NCBI GenBank assembly: GCA_021561035.1
Contig: CP067346.1
Span: 1,457,001-1,521,000, forward strand
Source of the DNA: Clostridioides sp. ES-S-0054-01
GTDB taxonomy: Bacteria; Bacillota; Clostridia; Peptostreptococcales; Peptostreptococcaceae
Direction: 5' to 3'
Length of the DNA: 64,000 nt
This document shows, piece by piece, positions 54,252 to 63,091 of this stretch. Every line of letters starts with the position of its first letter. The stretch's first letter is position 1. Position numbers and translations under genes: made by a program. Under the pieces are notes generated by a model, which made no database searches, was not told where the DNA came from, and was given only the letters and a program-made list of their open reading frames with translations.

Positions 54252-55046
54252 TTGAATGAATTAAAGCCGTATATAAAATTTTTTAATAAAAATACTAAAT
54301 TGTATATAATTATATTTATGATTGTGGGAATTGTTATAAACATTTTGCCAGTGTTTATCCTCAAAATTTTTGGTGAAGCATCTAAAGATAATTTATCTAC
54401 AATTGTGAATCCTATTTTAACATATATAACTATACTGATATTTGTGTATGGAGTAAATATAGCAAATAAAGACTTTTCAGGAGCTTTAAGTATAAGAGCA
54501 GATAGAAAAAGTTGTATAAAAGCTATTGTCATAGATTTAATTATTTTGAGCTTTGTGATTTCTATTTTAGGTATAGTTTTGATTTTTTTATCAAAGTTAT
54601 TTATAGAAATTATGACAGGTTATAGTATAGACCTATCAGTTTTACTAAAGAGAGATATGATTTGGACGTCTATATCTGCACTGATAGAGCCTTCAACATC
54701 AAGTATAGCACTAACTTATTTAAATTATTTTGTGCAAATATGTATAAATGAAATGTGTGTAGGACTTATAGGAGTATTACTTGGAGCTTTTACATATAGA
54801 GTTAGAAAAGTTACTAGTATTACTATATTGATAGGATTACCGATATTAATGGTAATTTATATAGTTAATTTTGCAACTAAAAATATGCATAAGATGCTTG
54901 TGTACTTAGAAAAAATTATTTATTCATTTCAGAATCCTTTTATTTTATTAGGAACAAAAGTAGGAATTATAGTTATTTGCATAATATTTATAATTTTATT
55001 ACTTAGAAAAGCACCAATTAAAGAGTATGCAAATGACTTATTGTAA
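54252..55046 (+). CDS. ABC-2-type transporter permease
   Basis: A 264-residue membrane protein with six helices and few conserved residues, as is usual in this group. The TTG start has AAGGAGGA upstream and follows the ATPase stop immediately. The GntR/ATPase/permease set resembles operons induced by cell-wall antibiotics in other Firmicutes; the inducer here is unknown. Confidence 0.85.
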   Translation: MNELKPYIKFFNKNTKLYIIIFMIVGIVINILPVFILKIFGEASKDNLSTIVNPILTYITILIFVYGVNIANKDFSGALSIRADRKSCIKAIVIDLIILSFVISILGIVLIFLSKLFIEIMTGYSIDLSVLLKRDMIWTSISALIEPSTSSIALTYLNYFVQICINEMCVGLIGVLLGAFTYRVRKVTSITILIGLPILMVIYIVNFATKNMHKMLVYLEKIIYSFQNPFILLGTKVGIIVICIIFIILLLRKAPIKEYANDLL

Positions 55047-55051
55047 CTAAA

Positions 55052-55112
55052 ATAAAACCTGCTCAAAAATCAAATTTATAAATTTGTATTTTAAAGCAGG
55101 TTTATTATTTTT
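55052..55112. terminator. Bidirectional terminator between the ABC operon and the MATE gene
   Basis: AAACCTGCT pairs with AGCAGGTTT, with further A/T pairing and T runs on both outer sides. Confidence 0.8.
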
Positions 55113-55140
55113 AATAAATATTGATTTTAAATATTAATTT

Positions 55141-56466
55141 TTAATATTTATATCTACTTTTATATTTTTTTATAAATAGAATAGATATAAATATGGTTAG
55201 AACTTCAGCAAATGGAACTGTAAGCCATAATCCAGTCAGGTTCAACATAGGAGGAAGAGTTATGATTCCTATGATTATAAAAACAAAGGCACGACTAAAA
55301 GATATAATAGCTGAAATTTTTCCATTGTGAAATGCCGTAAAAAATCCTGATGCAAATATATTTATGCCAACAAATAAAAAAGCAAATGCAAATATTTTTA
55401 ATCCCTGTAAGGCTAACTTAAATACTGTGTTATCTGGATTTACAAAAACTCTAACAATAAATGGTGCAAAAACTAAAGCAACAACGAACACTAAAAGAGA
55501 AGAAACAAATATAAATTTTAGAGAATGTTTAAATGTTTCTTTTAACTTATCACTATTTTCAGCACCAAAATTGTAGCTTATTAATGGAGATACTCCAGCA
55601 GCAAATCCTAGATAGACTGATGTCATTAAAAAATGAGCATATAATACTATGGTAAGAGCAGCAAGTCCATTTTCTCCTGCTAATCTTAAAGCTACTATAT
55701 TAAATAAGAATGTTGTAATTCCTGTAGACAACTCTGTAACCATCTCAGAAGAACCATTTATCATAGTATCTCTTATAAGCCTAAAATCAGTTTTTGGCTT
55801 TCTTAGTTTTAGTGTAGACTTACTGGATATGAAGTAAATAATACCTAAAACACAAGTTAAAATAATACCTATAGCAGTTGCAACTGCGGCTCCTAAAAGA
55901 CCCATTCCAAAATATTTAATAAACACATAATCTAATATTATATTTGTTATTCCACCAATAACTGATAGAAATAAACTAAATTTAGAATTTCCATCAGTTC
56001 TTGCAAAGTATTCAAATATAAATTTTAAAATATAAAATGGTGTACATAAAATCATAACTTTACCATACGTTATACAATATGGTAATAACTTATCTGTTGC
56101 ACCAAGTAAAATAGATATTTCCTTGATGAAGAAATATGAGATTACTGTGAATAAAATCCCAACAATCAATGAAAACAAAACTATAAAAGAAAATGTAGAG
56201 TTGGCTTCATCCTGTCTATTTTCACCCATACGTATAGAAACGATAGCTCCTCCACCAGTTGCCATCATTATTCCAAATCCACAAACAAGGTTAATTATAG
56301 GTAGTACAATATTTATACTAGCAAGAGCATCTGAACCAACTAATGTTGATACAAAGATGCCATCTATTATTGTGTATAAAGATATAAATATCATGGATAT
56401 AATTGCAGGAGAAACAAATTTTAGAAATTCAAAAGTAGTGAATTTTCTTGTAAATAAATTTTCCAT
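55141..56466 (-). CDS. MATE-family efflux pump
   Basis: A 441-residue protein with twelve helices in two homologous halves. LVGSDALASINIVLPIINL and LRLAGENGLAALTIVLYAHFL are the corresponding motifs of the two halves. The family exports cationic drugs with Na+ or H+, and the sequence is of the DinF/MepA-like branch. AAAGGAGG lies before the ATG. The promoter has a 19-bp spacer with a perfect palindrome, indicating control by a MerR-type activator, probably the one encoded at 62141. Confidence 0.9.
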   Translation of the reverse strand: MENLFTRKFTTFEFLKFVSPAIISMIFISLYTIIDGIFVSTLVGSDALASINIVLPIINLVCGFGIMMATGGGAIVSIRMGENRQDEANSTFSFIVLFSLIVGILFTVISYFFIKEISILLGATDKLLPYCITYGKVMILCTPFYILKFIFEYFARTDGNSKFSLFLSVIGGITNIILDYVFIKYFGMGLLGAAVATAIGIILTCVLGIIYFISSKSTLKLRKPKTDFRLIRDTMINGSSEMVTELSTGITTFLFNIVALRLAGENGLAALTIVLYAHFLMTSVYLGFAAGVSPLISYNFGAENSDKLKETFKHSLKFIFVSSLLVFVVALVFAPFIVRVFVNPDNTVFKLALQGLKIFAFAFLFVGINIFASGFFTAFHNGKISAIISFSRAFVFIIIGIITLPPMLNLTGLWLTVPFAEVLTIFISILFIKKYKSRYKY

Positions 56467-56497
56467 AAATTTTACCTCCTTTTATTACTCTCTATAT

Positions 56498-56528
56498 ATA
56501 ATAAGCTATATAGTTACTATATAGTCAA
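56498..56528 (-). promoter_or_regulatory. MerR-type promoter of the MATE gene
   Basis: On the minus strand, -35 TTGACT (56528-56523), a 19-base spacer and -10 TATTAT (56503-56498). The spacer holds the perfect palindrome CTATATAGTTACTATATAG (56506-56524). An over-long 19-bp spacer with a dyad is the hallmark of MerR-activated promoters. Confidence 0.85.
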
Positions 56529-56891
56529 GAAAAACTTTATCTATAAGATAAATGGCTTTAAAGCAACAAAAAATCATATCAAAATGAATTTGTATAATTC
56601 TAATTAATAAACTTATATTAGTAAAAATAGATATATTGTATTAACAAAATCTAACTGTTTCTTAAGAAAATCTTTAGAAATATATGTATATAATCTTAAG
56701 ATTTACAATCTATCATATTAATATAAGATTTTGTCTGCAGAGAAATATATTTTAGTAACAGTATATCTTTTATACAATTCGCTTTAAACTGGCTCTTATT
56801 TATTAACTATAATGATTTTAATATAGAAGATAAGTTACTTTTATTTCAATCAGAGATTTTATGTACTATATAGATTATAGGAGTGTGAGAT
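56529..56891. other. Intergenic region between MATE and the TlpA-type gene
   Basis: About 360 bases of AT-rich DNA between divergent genes. Besides the MATE promoter and a ribosome site for the next gene I see nothing definite. Confidence 0.45.
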
Positions 56892-57476
56892 ATGAAAAGG
56901 TTTTTTATATTAATTTTAGGATGTGTTTTTGTTTTAGGTATGATTTCTGGTTGTACCAAAGAAGAATCTAAGGCAGTAGAAAAAAACAAAGATAATAGTG
57001 AATGGTTTAATAATTTAGAGACGGAGGATGTTGATGGAAATAAGGTAACAAAAGATATGTTTTCAAGTAAAGAACTTACCCTTATTAATGTTTGGACTAC
57101 TTGGTGTGGACCATGTGTAGGTGAAATGCCAGAACTTGAGACCTTATCAAAAGAATATGAAAGTAATAATTCAAATGTAGCTATAAAAGGGTTAGTTGTG
57201 GAAGTTGAAGGAACTGATATTAAAACTGGTCTTTCAGATGAAGAGAAAAACTTAGTTAAAGATATTATGAAAAAGTCAGGTGTTACTTATCAACAATTAA
57301 CTGTATCTGAAGAGCTTAAAAAAACTGATTTTAAGAGAATTGTAGGGTTTCCAACAAGCTATTTTGTAGACAAGAAAGGAAACTTTGTAGGTGAAAAAGT
57401 CACAGGTGCAAATAGCAAGGAAGAGTGGAAAAAAATTATAGATGAAAGACTAAAAATGGTAAAAAGCAATGAGTAA
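56892..57476 (+). CDS. TlpA/ResA-type thioredoxin-fold lipoprotein
   Basis: A 194-residue membrane-anchored thiol-disulfide protein. The lipobox is GMISGC (Cys about 21). The redox motif is WTTWCGPCVGEMPELE, and the cis-Pro loop is VGFPTSYFVD. It works outside the membrane, reducing or forming disulfides. AGGAG precedes the ATG. It overlaps the next tiny gene by 8 bases and leads a four-gene operon with an iron-sulfur membrane protein, suggesting an electron route to extracytoplasmic thiols. Confidence 0.88.
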   Translation: MKRFFILILGCVFVLGMISGCTKEESKAVEKNKDNSEWFNNLETEDVDGNKVTKDMFSSKELTLINVWTTWCGPCVGEMPELETLSKEYESNNSNVAIKGLVVEVEGTDIKTGLSDEEKNLVKDIMKKSGVTYQQLTVSEELKKTDFKRIVGFPTSYFVDKKGNFVGEKVTGANSKEEWKKIIDERLKMVKSNE

Positions 57477-57618
57477 CTTTATTAAAGATAATAAAAAGGG
57501 CATTTCTATCATTATAGTTAGTATTCTATTTATTGTATTAGGTGTATATCGTGGAGAAACAAATATAGTATTAACTAAAGCAATTATGATTTGTCTTGAA
57601 TGTATTGGTATTGGTTAG
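57469..57618 (+). CDS. CD1871A-like small CxxC membrane protein
   Basis: A 49-residue protein: one membrane helix (GISIIIVSILFIVLGVYRGE) and the C-terminal motif ICLECIGIG with a CxxC. It overlaps the TlpA gene by 8 bases and ends 11 bases before the iron-sulfur protein. I recognise the tail from the CD1871A CXXC family, which in C. difficile keeps company with NapH-like proteins. It may bridge electrons between the TlpA-like and NapH-like partners; that is inference. Confidence 0.87.
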   Translation: MSNFIKDNKKGISIIIVSILFIVLGVYRGETNIVLTKAIMICLECIGIG

Positions 57619-57628
57619 GAGAAAAGGT

Positions 57629-58525
57629 ATGAAGTTATTATCTAAGATAAACAATAATATAAGACTTATTGTTCAGGTTGCATTTACAGCATTGACAAAT
57701 GGATATGTAAATGGATTTTTAGAAGGAACTATCTATGGAGGAGAAAGTAAAAAATTGTGTGTTCCTGGATTGAATTGTTATTCATGCCCAGGTGCACTTG
57801 GAGCATGTCCAATAGGTTCATTACAAGCAGTTCTATCAAGTAGAGAGTATAAATTCTCATTTTATGTTGTTGGTTTTTTTATGGCATTTGGTGCTATTTT
57901 TGGTAGATTTGTTTGTGGTTGGCTTTGTCCTTTTGGACTTTTTCAAGATTTCCTATATAAAATACCATTTCCAGTAAAGATAAAAAAAGTTTATGGTGAT
58001 AAATATTTAAAATATCTAAAGTATATAGTCTTAATAATGTTTGTAATTATTCTGCCAATTACTGTTGTAAACGTAGCAGGAGGTGGAAACCCTTGGTTTT
58101 GCAAGTGGATTTGTCCTTCAGGTACACTTTTGGGAGGAATACCACTTATTTTAGAAAATGAGAATTTAAGAGAATCAATAGGATTTTTATTTAGCTGGAA
58201 GTTAAGTATTTTGTTATTGATATTGTTGATGTCAATCATGATTTATAGACCATTTTGCAGGTATATATGCCCTTTAGGAGCAATTTATAGCTTTTTTAAT
58301 CCTATTTCAATATATAGATTTAAAATTGATAAATATAAATGTACGAATTGCACAGAATGCCAAGCAAAGTGTAAATTTGATATACCAGTATATAAAGATT
58401 TAAATAGTTTGGATTGTATCAGATGTGGTGAATGTATAAAAGTTTGTCCACACAATGCAATAACTACGACTTTTTCGAAAGATAAGAATATTTATAAAAA
58501 AAGATATAAAAGTAGGGAGAGATAA
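57629..58525 (+). CDS. NapH/NosR-like 4Fe-4S membrane protein
   Basis: A 298-residue protein with about five helices. It has the family's four CxxxCP sites (CYSCPGALGACPIG, CGWLCPFG, CKWICPSG, CRYICPLG) and two C-terminal [4Fe-4S] motifs (CTNCTECQAKC and CIRCGECIKVCP). These proteins pass electrons across or along the membrane. The ATG at 57629 has AGGAG 10 bases before it; an upstream TTG is rejected. It sits between the CxxC protein and a lipoprotein. Confidence 0.9.
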   Translation: MKLLSKINNNIRLIVQVAFTALTNGYVNGFLEGTIYGGESKKLCVPGLNCYSCPGALGACPIGSLQAVLSSREYKFSFYVVGFFMAFGAIFGRFVCGWLCPFGLFQDFLYKIPFPVKIKKVYGDKYLKYLKYIVLIMFVIILPITVVNVAGGGNPWFCKWICPSGTLLGGIPLILENENLRESIGFLFSWKLSILLLILLMSIMIYRPFCRYICPLGAIYSFFNPISIYRFKIDKYKCTNCTECQAKCKFDIPVYKDLNSLDCIRCGECIKVCPHNAITTTFSKDKNIYKKRYKSRER

Positions 58526-58529
58526 TTTA

Positions 58530-59069
58530 ATGAAGAAATTTACTATGTGTATTATAATGCTTGCAATGTCAGCATTGGTATTAATTGGATGTACTAGTGA
58601 CAATGAGATAAAAAGTGAAGTAGACAATATGTTTAATGCAATAAAGACACAAGATTTAGATAATGTAGATAAGTATTTCCCAAAATCAGGTTTAGGCAAT
58701 TTTATATATGACGATAAAGAAGGCTTTAAAATGTACTGTAAAAATATGACGTGGGAAATTTCAGATATAAAGAAGAATAAGGATAAAGTGATTGTAGATT
58801 TGAAAGTTAACAATACTGATATGGTTTCTATACTAAAAAAGAATCCTCCTAAATTAGGAGAGATGATGCCAAATCCAACTATGAAAGACATTGATTCTGC
58901 AAATAAAAAAGAATTTAATATTACATTAGAGTTGGTTAAATCTGATGATAATTATGCTTGTAAAGTTAATCAAGAATCTACAATGAAATTGTTAAATGTA
59001 ATTACTGGAGGTGGTATAGATTATTTAGCTAACTACAATAAAGATTACTACAAACAACTTGATGAATAA
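58530..59069 (+). CDS. Lipoprotein of the TlpA/NapH-like operon
   Basis: A 179-residue secreted protein with lipobox VLIGC. The rest resembles DUF5105/DUF4878-type domains (EIKSEVDNMFNAIKTQDLDNVDKYF), a small alpha+beta fold of unknown function. It starts 4 bases after the NapH-like gene stop, so it is in the same transcript. Confidence 0.8.
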   Translation: MKKFTMCIIMLAMSALVLIGCTSDNEIKSEVDNMFNAIKTQDLDNVDKYFPKSGLGNFIYDDKEGFKMYCKNMTWEISDIKKNKDKVIVDLKVNNTDMVSILKKNPPKLGEMMPNPTMKDIDSANKKEFNITLELVKSDDNYACKVNQESTMKLLNVITGGGIDYLANYNKDYYKQLDE

Positions 59070-59155
59070 TAGAAAAAATATGAAAATTAAGGTATTGAAT
59101 AATAAAGATGTAAATAAATTAGAATCAAAAATAGAAAGGTAAATTCAAAAGAATA

Positions 59156-59208
59156 TGAAAGTGGTAGAATAAAAGTTTTATAGAAAATTTTATTCTACCA
59201 CTTTTAAG
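59156..59208. terminator. Bidirectional terminator after the redox operon
   Basis: AAAGTGGTAGAATAAAA pairs with TTTTATTCTACCACTTT, with flanking A and T tracts. Confidence 0.92.
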
Positions 59209-59265
59209 GATAAGTTATTTTATATGATTTTATTATTTATAGAACTGTTTACATATATGTATATT

Positions 59266-59913
59266 TTATAGACCAAGATTTTCTCCTACTAATATTACTT
59301 TTATTTTTTTTGCTGGACGGCTAATTCTTGTGGTAACCATATATGCACAAATGCTTTCAGGGCTTGTACAATCTATACAGCTTCCATTAATATAACAAGG
59401 AGTATTGACATCTTGAAAACGTTGAACAACTGCTGGAGATGCAACTGTTCTAGTTCTTTGCATTGCATCATCAATATTTTTTACAATTTTATTCATACCA
59501 GCTACAACAATAACATTCTTTGGACCAAATATCATTGCAGCTACACGATTACCATTTCCATCAATATTAAAGAGTTGTCCATCTTCACTAATTGCATTAC
59601 TACTCATCAAAAAAGTATCGCATAGAAGTGCTTGACGCATAATTTCTATTCTTTCTTCTGGAGTTTTTGCTAAATCTCTATCAATAACTCTAACCCCTTT
59701 TTCTCTAATAGCAGTTTGTATCCCCAATTCTTTAAGGGTTTCAGAGCCTCCCCACGATACTACATGATTTTGAGGAATTAAATCTAAAACTTGTTGCAAA
59801 GCCTCATTTCTAGTTTTACAGTAATAAGCATCAAAATAACGTTTTTTAAGAGATGTAACAATATGAGGGCCTAACTTGTCGTATCGTTTTTCTAATGGTG
59901 TTTGTCTTATCAT
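59266..59913 (-). CDS. LUD-domain protein (LutC/YkgG family)
   Basis: A 215-residue protein with the LUD domain. VVSWGGSETLKELGI, CDTFLMSSNAISEDGQLFNIDGNGNRVAAMIFGP and NVIVVAGMNKIV follow the family order. Four Cys near the C-terminus (NGSCIDCTSPESIC) suggest an iron-sulfur site. Related LutC acts with LutA/B in lactate use, but no such partners are adjacent, so stand-alone function is unknown. GGGAGTGAT precedes the ATG. Confidence 0.88.
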   Translation of the reverse strand: MIRQTPLEKRYDKLGPHIVTSLKKRYFDAYYCKTRNEALQQVLDLIPQNHVVSWGGSETLKELGIQTAIREKGVRVIDRDLAKTPEERIEIMRQALLCDTFLMSSNAISEDGQLFNIDGNGNRVAAMIFGPKNVIVVAGMNKIVKNIDDAMQRTRTVASPAVVQRFQDVNTPCYINGSCIDCTSPESICAYMVTTRISRPAKKIKVILVGENLGL

Positions 59914-60109
59914 GCTAAAATCACTCCCGTATTTAAATTTTAAAATTGTAACTATTATATTAACTAAACCTATACGATTTACGAAACCAATTTTATCATT
60001 AATATTTTCCTAAAATTATGAAAATAGTTACAATATAGTTATAACATAAATATGTATTTAGTATAAGAGTTATTGTTAGTTTTTAATAAATACTTAAATT
60101 TTATATAAT

Positions 60110-60150
60110 TATAAAAAGTAAAGGTACAATTTAGATGTACCTTTACTTAA
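60110..60150 (-). terminator. Terminator of cotB
   Basis: GTAAAGGTACA pairs with TGTACCTTTAC; on the minus strand a TTTTTAT tail follows. Confidence 0.85.
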
Positions 60151-60183
60151 ATATATAAAAGTTATTTTGAAAATATTTTTTAA

Positions 60184-61098
60184 TTACATATTTCTATAGC
60201 TTTCTAGTATTCTAATATAATGATTAGCCTCTCTTAAAACATGGTCTGCTAAAAGAGGTAATATTATAGATTTTATCTTACATTGTTCTATTCCTGATGC
60301 TCCTGCTTCTTTAAAATCTTTAAATTCAACAGTTTCATTTAGAGTTTCTTCTGTAATACTTTCGATATTAGTATCAATCATTTCATTTGCTTTTTTAATT
60401 AATTCATTGAATTTCATAGCAAACTCATTTGAAGTATTTATCAGTTCACCTTCAGATGGGTCTAGTAATCCTCTCATAAATAGAGCATGTTCCATCATAA
60501 TATGGTCCCAGAATAATTCTATTTCTTTAGCATTTTTTGAGTCAATGTCTATTTTATTTTCGAGGTCAATTACATAAGAACGGTATAAGTTTGCTTCATG
60601 TATTAGGTGCTCAAGAAGTAGAGGATAGTTTGAGGTAAATAGATTACATGATAGTACTCCATCTAAGACTCTTTCTTTTAAATTAATAAGACCATCAAGC
60701 AGTCTTATTGCATCAGAGTTAAGCTGAGCTACGTAATTTACTAAGTCTTGACCAACTTGTGGGTCTACACCACTTTGTAGATTTAATTCTCTTGTAGTTA
60801 TATTTTGATTTATTTCTATCCCTGTAAGTTCTTCTGTTTTTTGTTCTGCACCTAATGTGAGAGTAGTTACAATTTCTTCTGAATATAATATATCAGGTCT
60901 AACTATACCATTACTAGCACTAACAGTGTATGATAATAAGTCTTCAAACTGTTTTTTGTAGTGGTCAGCTTCCATAGCAAGATTATAATCTTTATTTGTA
61001 AATCCTGCTTCTAAAAAAAGAGCGTGCTCTTTCATAATTCTTGAAAAAAATAAATGTAATTCTAGTGATAAAATAACATATTTTTGATTATCTATCAT
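60184..61098 (-). CDS. cotB: Spore coat protein CotB (DUF2935)
   Basis: This 304-residue, mostly helical protein is a tandem duplication. KEHALFLEAGFT (about 22-33) in the first half matches MEHALFMRGLLDP (about 212-224) in the second, and EHLIHEANLYRSY matches DHVLREANHYIRI. The His/Glu pattern looks like a four-helix metal-binding bundle. DUF2935 proteins are found in clostridial spores, and I recall this gene (CD1511) as the coat protein CotB of C. difficile. GGGAGGA precedes the ATG. Sporulation-sigma promoters could not be read with confidence. Confidence 0.85.
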   Translation of the reverse strand: MIDNQKYVILSLELHLFFSRIMKEHALFLEAGFTNKDYNLAMEADHYKKQFEDLLSYTVSASNGIVRPDILYSEEIVTTLTLGAEQKTEELTGIEINQNITTRELNLQSGVDPQVGQDLVNYVAQLNSDAIRLLDGLINLKERVLDGVLSCNLFTSNYPLLLEHLIHEANLYRSYVIDLENKIDIDSKNAKEIELFWDHIMMEHALFMRGLLDPSEGELINTSNEFAMKFNELIKKANEMIDTNIESITEETLNETVEFKDFKEAGASGIEQCKIKSIILPLLADHVLREANHYIRILESYRNM

Positions 61099-61201
61099 AA
61101 TTTCCTCCCTTTAGAAAGTATCCTATTTATAATACTTTATTCGTAATATTTAAATTTATGTATATTATAAATAAATTAACCAAATTCAATTGCTACTAAT
61201 A

Positions 61202-61309
61202 TCAATAGTCCTTTTCCATTAGCATTGCCATTTTCATATGTAATGGGTCATTTACAATTGTTGGTTCTTTCTCATCAACCATGTTATAATTCCACATGCT
61301 GATTGTCAT
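61202..61309 (-). CDS. Possible small ORF, maybe the remnant of a longer gene
   Basis: A 35-codon frame (ATG at 61309) reads MTISMWNYNMVDEKEPTIVN and ends MLMEKDY. Upstream the same frame is open back to a TGA at about 61357 and encodes a hydrophobic stretch (LLITIRIIIIVCISV), so a small membrane protein interrupted by a stop is possible. I see no good ribosome site. Codon use looks coding, but evidence is thin. Confidence 0.3.
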   Translation of the reverse strand: MTISMWNYNMVDEKEPTIVNDPLHMKMAMLMEKDY

Positions 61310-61547
61310 TACTGAAATACATACAATTATTATGATTCTAATGGTTATCAACAATCATTTTACTACATTCTTTTTCTTCATATTTATGTTGCATTATAAA
61401 AAATTTTGATTTATTAGCCTATTTCTTATTATAATTATAGCTTGATTTTATAACAGACTTATTTAGACTAAATTAATTATGTATATTAAAGTGGATAAGA
61501 AGAGTTTTACATAATATTCTTCTTACCCAGCTTTAATGTATTTAATT

Positions 61548-61730
61548 TTATGCCAAACCACATTCGCACAGTAGAATCATTACTCTATGGAGACATAATT
61601 CTACAACATCTTCTCCATATTTTTTAATAAAATCACCAATTTGAGTTTCTATGAATGAATAGTATTCTTTTAAACTAGCAATATATGCAGTCATTATGTG
61701 AACACATTCATCAATCTTATCTTTAAACAC
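61548..61730 (-). CDS. Small hypothetical protein
   Basis: A 60-residue protein (MFKDKIDECVHIMTAYIASL, then a helical region and a C-terminal ILLCECGLA). AGGGGGA lies 7 bases before its GTG, better than most starts nearby, so I take it as real. I do not recognise a family. It is isolated between cotB and the merR gene. Confidence 0.55.
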   Translation of the reverse strand: MFKDKIDECVHIMTAYIASLKEYYSFIETQIGDFIKKYGEDVVELCLHRVMILLCECGLA

Positions 61731-61824
61731 AACTAATCCCCCTAAAAAACGAAAAATAAAAATATTCGGTAAATAGCAGATATTATTTCATTCATAAATC
61801 TATATAGTATAATATATTGCTTAG

Positions 61825-62028
61825 ATATACTTTACAAGTGGATATGTAAAACTGGTTACCATAATTGTAAAACTGGATAAATTTTTATTTGAAAAGAAAA
61901 AATATAAGAAATTGTGGCTGACAAGATTAACAAAACCAGAAGCTTTAAAACTTTTTAGTGATTTAAATAATAATACTTTAACAGAACTAATCTCAAAATT
62001 ACATGATGAAGATTTAAATGACATTTAA
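61825..62028 (+). pseudogene. Possible gene fragment upstream of merR
   Basis: A 67-codon open stretch without an obvious start reads like protein (DKFLFEKKKYKKLWLTRLTK, then PEALKLFSDLNNNTLTELIS and a stop at 62028). It begins right after an in-frame TAG. It may be the C-terminal remnant of a lost gene; I cannot name the family. Confidence 0.3.
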
Positions 62029-62072
62029 CCTTTAAAATTAAAAATATATTGATTTTATTAAATAAGAATTAC

Positions 62073-62109
62073 TTGATTTAGTCAATAATAAAGAATATAG
62101 TAACTATAT
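62073..62109 (+). promoter_or_regulatory. Promoter and auto-operator of the MerR gene
   Basis: TTGATT (62073-62078), 17-base spacer, TATAGT (62096-62101). The palindrome ATATAGTAACTATAT (62095-62109) covers the -10. It equals the inner 15 bases of the MATE promoter palindrome except for the central base. Confidence 0.75.
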
Positions 62110-62140
62110 AGGCAACAAGACGATAAGGAGTGGATAAACT

Positions 62141-62959
62141 TTGGAAAAACAGTATTTTACTACAGGTGAATTTGCCAAATTGTGTGGAATATCTAAACAG
62201 ACATTAATTTTTTATGATAAAATAGGTATTTTTTCTCCTGAATATAAAGATAAAAATAATTATAGATATTACTCTGTTTATCAATATGATACATTAGATA
62301 TATTACAATCATTAAGAGAAATAGGAATGAGTCTAGAGGAAATAAAAGAGTATATACAAAATAGAAGTCCTCAACTTTGTGTGAAAATGCTTAGAGAAGA
62401 AGAAAAAAAGATAAGAGAAAAAATTAGAAAATTAAGAAAGATAAGTTCTAAGATGCAAAATAGAATAAATATAACAGTCGAAGGAATTTCTAAGATGGAT
62501 AGTGAAGAAATTTATATATCCAAAAGACTTGAAGAATACTTAGTTTTATCAAGCGATTTGAGTAATATGAGTAATAATGATTTTATGATGGAATTAATAG
62601 ATTTCACCAATTATTGTAAATCAAAAAATTTGTATCAAGGATATGAGTTGGGAGTAATAGTAAGCAATGAAAATATAAAAAATGGAGACTATTTAAGCAT
62701 ATCAAGTTTTTATTTGAAAATAGATAAAAAAATAAAGGATAAAAAGTTATATATAAAGCCAGAGGGAATGTATGCGTGTATAAAGCATATTGGAAAATAT
62801 GAAGATTCATATAAATCCTATGAAAAACTGAAAAAATATATATATGAGAACGAATATAAAATTATTGGAAATTCATATGAAGAGAGTATACTTGACTTTT
62901 TTTGTGAAAGTAATGAAGATAATTATATGACCGAGATTTCAATCCAAGTATCTAGATAA
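62141..62959 (+). CDS. MerR-family regulator with GyrI-like effector domain (BmrR type)
   Basis: A 272-residue regulator. Residues about 5-75 are the MerR winged helix (YFTTGEFAKLCGISKQTLIFYDKIGIF, then YRYYSVYQYDTLDILQ). A helical linker (about 80-120) and a C-terminal domain resembling GyrI/BmrR ligand-binding follow (KPEGMYACIKHIGKYEDSY). Such proteins activate efflux pumps on drug binding. The TTG start has AAGGAG before it. Its own promoter and that of the MATE pump share a palindrome, so MATE is its probable target. Confidence 0.88.
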   Translation: MEKQYFTTGEFAKLCGISKQTLIFYDKIGIFSPEYKDKNNYRYYSVYQYDTLDILQSLREIGMSLEEIKEYIQNRSPQLCVKMLREEEKKIREKIRKLRKISSKMQNRINITVEGISKMDSEEIYISKRLEEYLVLSSDLSNMSNNDFMMELIDFTNYCKSKNLYQGYELGVIVSNENIKNGDYLSISSFYLKIDKKIKDKKLYIKPEGMYACIKHIGKYEDSYKSYEKLKKYIYENEYKIIGNSYEESILDFFCESNEDNYMTEISIQVSR

Positions 62960-62968
62960 GGATTAAAA

Positions 62969-63022
62969 TAGAGATATATTCAAATGTTAAGTAATTCTAC
63001 TTATCATTGAATATATCTCTAT
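62969..63022 (+). terminator. Terminator after merR
   Basis: AGAGATATATTCAA pairs with TTGAATATATCTCT in the gap before the converging feoB. There is little T tail. Confidence 0.6.
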
Positions 63023-63091
63023 GCTTTATAATAAAGTATATAAATTTTTAAATAGTATCTATAGGATATGTTTGATGTAAGTTAATACTAA

